The notes under the pieces are model-generated. The model did not search any database. It was not told where the DNA came from and saw nothing but the letters and a program-made list of their open reading frames with translations. DNA of 8,311 nucleotides from CAYFKJ01 sp964401845 (GTDB lineage: Bacteria; Pseudomonadota; Alphaproteobacteria; UBA2966), in assembly GCA_964401845.1 (NCBI GenBank), contig CAYOAD010000176.1, positions 1-8,311 on the forward strand. The letters are read 5' to 3'. Below, piece by piece: positions 6,445 through 8,311 of the stretch. Each line of letters opens with the position of its first letter. The stretch's first letter is position 1. A program made the position numbers and the translations under genes.

Positions 6445-7389
6445 ATGGCCGATTCGCAGTTAGATCGCAGAATTGAAACCGTCCGGCGGTTCAACAGATT
6501 CTATACCAAACAGATCGGCGTTCTGCGCGAGGGATTGCTCGAGAGCAAATACTCGCTGACCCAAGCCCGCATTATTTACGAACTTGCCCATCGCGATGCG
6601 GCTTCCGCATCGGAATTAAGCGCCGAACTGGGGTTGGATCCCGGCTATCTAAGCCGATTGCTGCGGGGTCTGGAGAACCAGGATTTGATCGTGAAAAAGC
6701 GTTCTCCCGACGATGGCCGCCGGTCGCTTCTCGGCCTGAGCCGCGGGGGCAAAGCGGCGTTCGGTGTCTTGAACGCCCGATCACGCGCCGAAATCGCCGC
6801 CATGCTCGAGCCGCTGTCACAATCGGAACAGGCGCGGCTGGTTGCGGCCATGTCGGCGATCGAACGGTTACTGGCAGGACCCCACGACGGCGCCTCGCCG
6901 GTCGTCCTGCGCAACCATGAGCCCGGCGACATGGGCTGGATTACGCATCTCCACGGCAAGCTCTATTCCGAAGTCTTTGGCTGGGACGAAACATTCGAGG
7001 CATTGGTGGCGGGCATCACGGCAGATTTCATCAATAACTTCGACGCGGCCAAGGAACGCTGCTGGGTGGCTGAAGTCGATGGCGAGGTCGTCGGCTCCGT
7101 CTTCATCGTCAACGCCGGTGAGAACGTCGCCAAGCTGCGCCTGATGATCGTCGACGTCAAAGCCCAGGGCCTGGGCATCGGCAAACAGTTGCTTAAAGAA
7201 TGCATCCGATTTTCCCGCCGCAAGGGCTATCGCAAGATCACCTTGTGGACGAACAGCATCCTACTGGCCGCGCGCGGCATCTACGCCGCCGCGGGTTTCG
7301 AACTCATCCATGAGGAACCGCACAATAGCTTCGGTGTCGACCTGATCGGTGAAACCTGGGAATTGGATCTGGATGGGGAAACGCCTTGA
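6445..7389 (+). CDS. MarR-type transcriptional regulator fused to a GNAT N-acetyltransferase
   Basis: 314 residues in two domains. Residues 1-145 are a MarR winged helix: dimer helices at the N-terminus, LTQARIIYELAHR, the helix-turn-helix ASASELSAELGLDPGYLSRL (about 53-72), and the wing KRSPDDGRRSLLGLS (85-99) with the family's D-x-R-R pattern. Residues about 153-314 are a GNAT fold: VAEVDGEVVGSVFIV strands, the acetyl-CoA pyrophosphate loop QGLGIG (241-246), and YAAAGFELIHEE near the end. The fusion is a known architecture; the acetylated substrate is not known. Start ATG 6445 has GGAA 9 nt upstream (6432-6435). The in-frame TTG 6439 is too close to it to be the start. It probably represses its own promoter through the palindromes at 6371-6405. 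Its stop overlaps the transporter start (TTGA), so the two are likely one operon. Confidence 0.95.
   Translation: MADSQLDRRIETVRRFNRFYTKQIGVLREGLLESKYSLTQARIIYELAHRDAASASELSAELGLDPGYLSRLLRGLENQDLIVKKRSPDDGRRSLLGLSRGGKAAFGVLNARSRAEIAAMLEPLSQSEQARLVAAMSAIERLLAGPHDGASPVVLRNHEPGDMGWITHLHGKLYSEVFGWDETFEALVAGITADFINNFDAAKERCWVAEVDGEVVGSVFIVNAGENVAKLRLMIVDVKAQGLGIGKQLLKECIRFSRRKGYRKITLWTNSILLAARGIYAAAGFELIHEEPHNSFGVDLIGETWELDLDGETP
7375..7379 (+). promoter_or_regulatory. Ribosome binding site GGGGA for the EamA transporter
   Basis: GGGGA, within the last codons of the MarR-GNAT gene, lies 6 nt before TTG 7386. This supports the TTG start over the internal in-frame ATG at 7428. Confidence 0.65.
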
Positions 7390-8276
7390 GTTCGGCTGAC
7401 GACACACCCGCCATCCGGCGCCTCGCCATGGTCGCCGGTACCGGCATGGGCATTCTCGTGGGCGCCGCCATGGTCGCCACCAAGTTCGTGATCGACCAGA
7501 CCGATCCGGCTTCCTTGGCCTTGTTGCGGTATTCGATCGGTGTGCTCTGCCTGCTGCCCTCGGTCCTGATGACGGCGCGGATCCGAATAGAGCGTGCCGA
7601 TCTGTTGCCCATCGCCGCCCTTGGCATCGGTCAGTTCGGCATCCTCATCGCGCTCCTGAATTTCGGCCTGCAGTACATCGGATCAGCCCTGGGCGCACTG
7701 ATCTTCGCAACCTTCCCCCTGCTCACGATGCTCTTCGCCGCCGTCTTGAGGATCGAAGCGCTGACCCTCGCCAAATCCGCCGGCGTGCTGCTGACCATCG
7801 CCGGCGTCGGGTTCGCCGTCGGCGAAAAGCTGGGCGGGTCCGGATCGGTACTGGCGGGCTGGACCGGCGAACTCGCCGTGCTGGCGTCGGCGGCGGTGGG
7901 CGCCGCATGCTCGATCTTCTACCGCCCCTACCTGCAGAAATACCCGCCCCTCCAAGTCAGCGTCGTCGCCATGGCGGCGTCCGTCGCGTTTTTGGCCGTG
8001 CTGGCTGCGTTCGAAGGTTTCTTCTCGGGCCTGCCGTCTTTTACCTGGGGCGGCTGGCTGGCCGTGCTGTTCATTGGCATCAGCAGCGGTATCGGATACT
8101 ACCTCTGGCTTTGGGCGCTCAAGCACGCGCCGCCGACACGGGTGGCGGTGTTCCTGGCGCTTGGCCCCATCACCGCCACGGCGCTTGGCGCCCTCCTGCT
8201 CGGTGAACAGATAAGCCTGCTCTTCCTGATCGGCCTGGCGGCGCTCGCGGCGGGTCTGTGGTTAGCCCATTTGTAG
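7386..8276 (+). CDS. EamA/DMT-family transporter (10 TM)
   Basis: 296 residues, the usual length for a drug/metabolite transporter with two EamA repeats. Ten hydrophobic helices can be read, near residues 13-36, 43-62, 73-95, 99-120, 128-146, 161-179, 189-209, 221-245, 251-272 and 276-295. Typical features are LALLRYSIGVLCLLPSVLM after helix 1, GALIFATFPLLTMLFA in helix 4, and the C-terminal repeat's FLALGPITATALGALLLGEQISLL, the most conserved part of the family. It sits in the inner membrane and probably exports a small metabolite or drug; the substrate is unknown. It starts at TTG, overlapping the TGA of the MarR-GNAT gene, which points to translational coupling. The second helix-1 Met is a less likely start because no Shine-Dalgarno precedes it. 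The last sense codon and stop fall inside a tandem repeat. Confidence 0.95.
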   Translation: MSSADDTPAIRRLAMVAGTGMGILVGAAMVATKFVIDQTDPASLALLRYSIGVLCLLPSVLMTARIRIERADLLPIAALGIGQFGILIALLNFGLQYIGSALGALIFATFPLLTMLFAAVLRIEALTLAKSAGVLLTIAGVGFAVGEKLGGSGSVLAGWTGELAVLASAAVGAACSIFYRPYLQKYPPLQVSVVAMAASVAFLAVLAAFEGFFSGLPSFTWGGWLAVLFIGISSGIGYYLWLWALKHAPPTRVAVFLALGPITATALGALLLGEQISLLFLIGLAALAAGLWLAHL

Positions 8277-8304
8277 GACAATTGCAGGTCCAATTGTAGG
8301 ACAA
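8271..8304. repeat. Three tandem 11-12-bp units with FadR/GntR-like operator form
   Basis: Units are TTGTAGGACAA (8271-8281), TTGCAGGTCCAA (8282-8293) and TTGTAGGACAA (8294-8304), head to tail. The outer units are identical and each is an imperfect palindrome (TTGT-AGG-ACAA) fitting TNGTNNNACNA, the FadR-subfamily GntR consensus. The middle unit is symmetric but weaker. An overlapping inverted repeat, ACAATTG-N6-CAATTGT (8278-8297), results. ATAGGAA at the window edge may begin a fourth, degenerate copy. The array starts in the last sense codon of the transporter gene. Confidence 0.55.
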
Positions 8305-8311
8305 ATAGGAA

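Noticed and set aside
1..8311. Search for a defence system, CRISPR array, insertion sequence or phage module
   Set aside because: No nuclease, helicase, reverse transcriptase, toxin, integrase or transposase motifs and no spaced repeat array were seen. All genes fit metabolism, regulation or transport.

Overview
The window is GC-rich, tightly packed and bacterial. Class I PHA synthase, an LGAC-type lipoprotein and GC-rich codon third positions suggest an alphaproteobacterium (Rhodospirillales-like is a guess). Eight protein genes are supported. I see no RNA gene, CRISPR array, transposase, phage gene or recognisable defence system.

Bases 1-5361, plus strand, carry four genes with little space between them: the C-terminal two thirds of a class I PHA synthase (phaC), a membrane-anchored SAM methyltransferase resembling the FAM173 lysine methyltransferases, a KstD/fumarate-reductase-like FAD dehydrogenase (COG3573 type), and an acetolactate-synthase-like thiamine-diphosphate enzyme. 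The methyltransferase has no usual start codon and probably starts at ATT, 5 nt after the phaC stop. The FAD and ThDP genes overlap by a TTGA junction, so they are probably translationally coupled and work on one pathway whose substrate is unknown.

Bases 5389-6261, minus strand, hold a 64-aa lipoprotein followed by a glutathione S-transferase. They converge on the ThDP gene. Bases 6262-6444 are an AT-rich divergent control region with an inverted repeat, then three perfect palindromes in a row (18, 14 and 10 bp).

Bases 6445-8276, plus strand, hold a MarR-GNAT fusion protein and, joined by another TTGA overlap, a 10-TM EamA/DMT transporter. The simplest reading is a small stress or detoxification locus: a regulator-acetyltransferase that senses or modifies a small molecule, an exporter, and a divergent GST with a lipoprotein, all around one operator cluster. 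This is inference.

Two non-coding observations deserve most attention. The 17-bp inverted repeat GCCAAA-N5-TTTGGC occurs once in each of the two largest intergenic gaps. Three degenerate tandem copies of TTGTAGGACAA begin inside the last codons of the transporter gene and run to the window edge; two copies fit the FadR-type GntR operator pattern.
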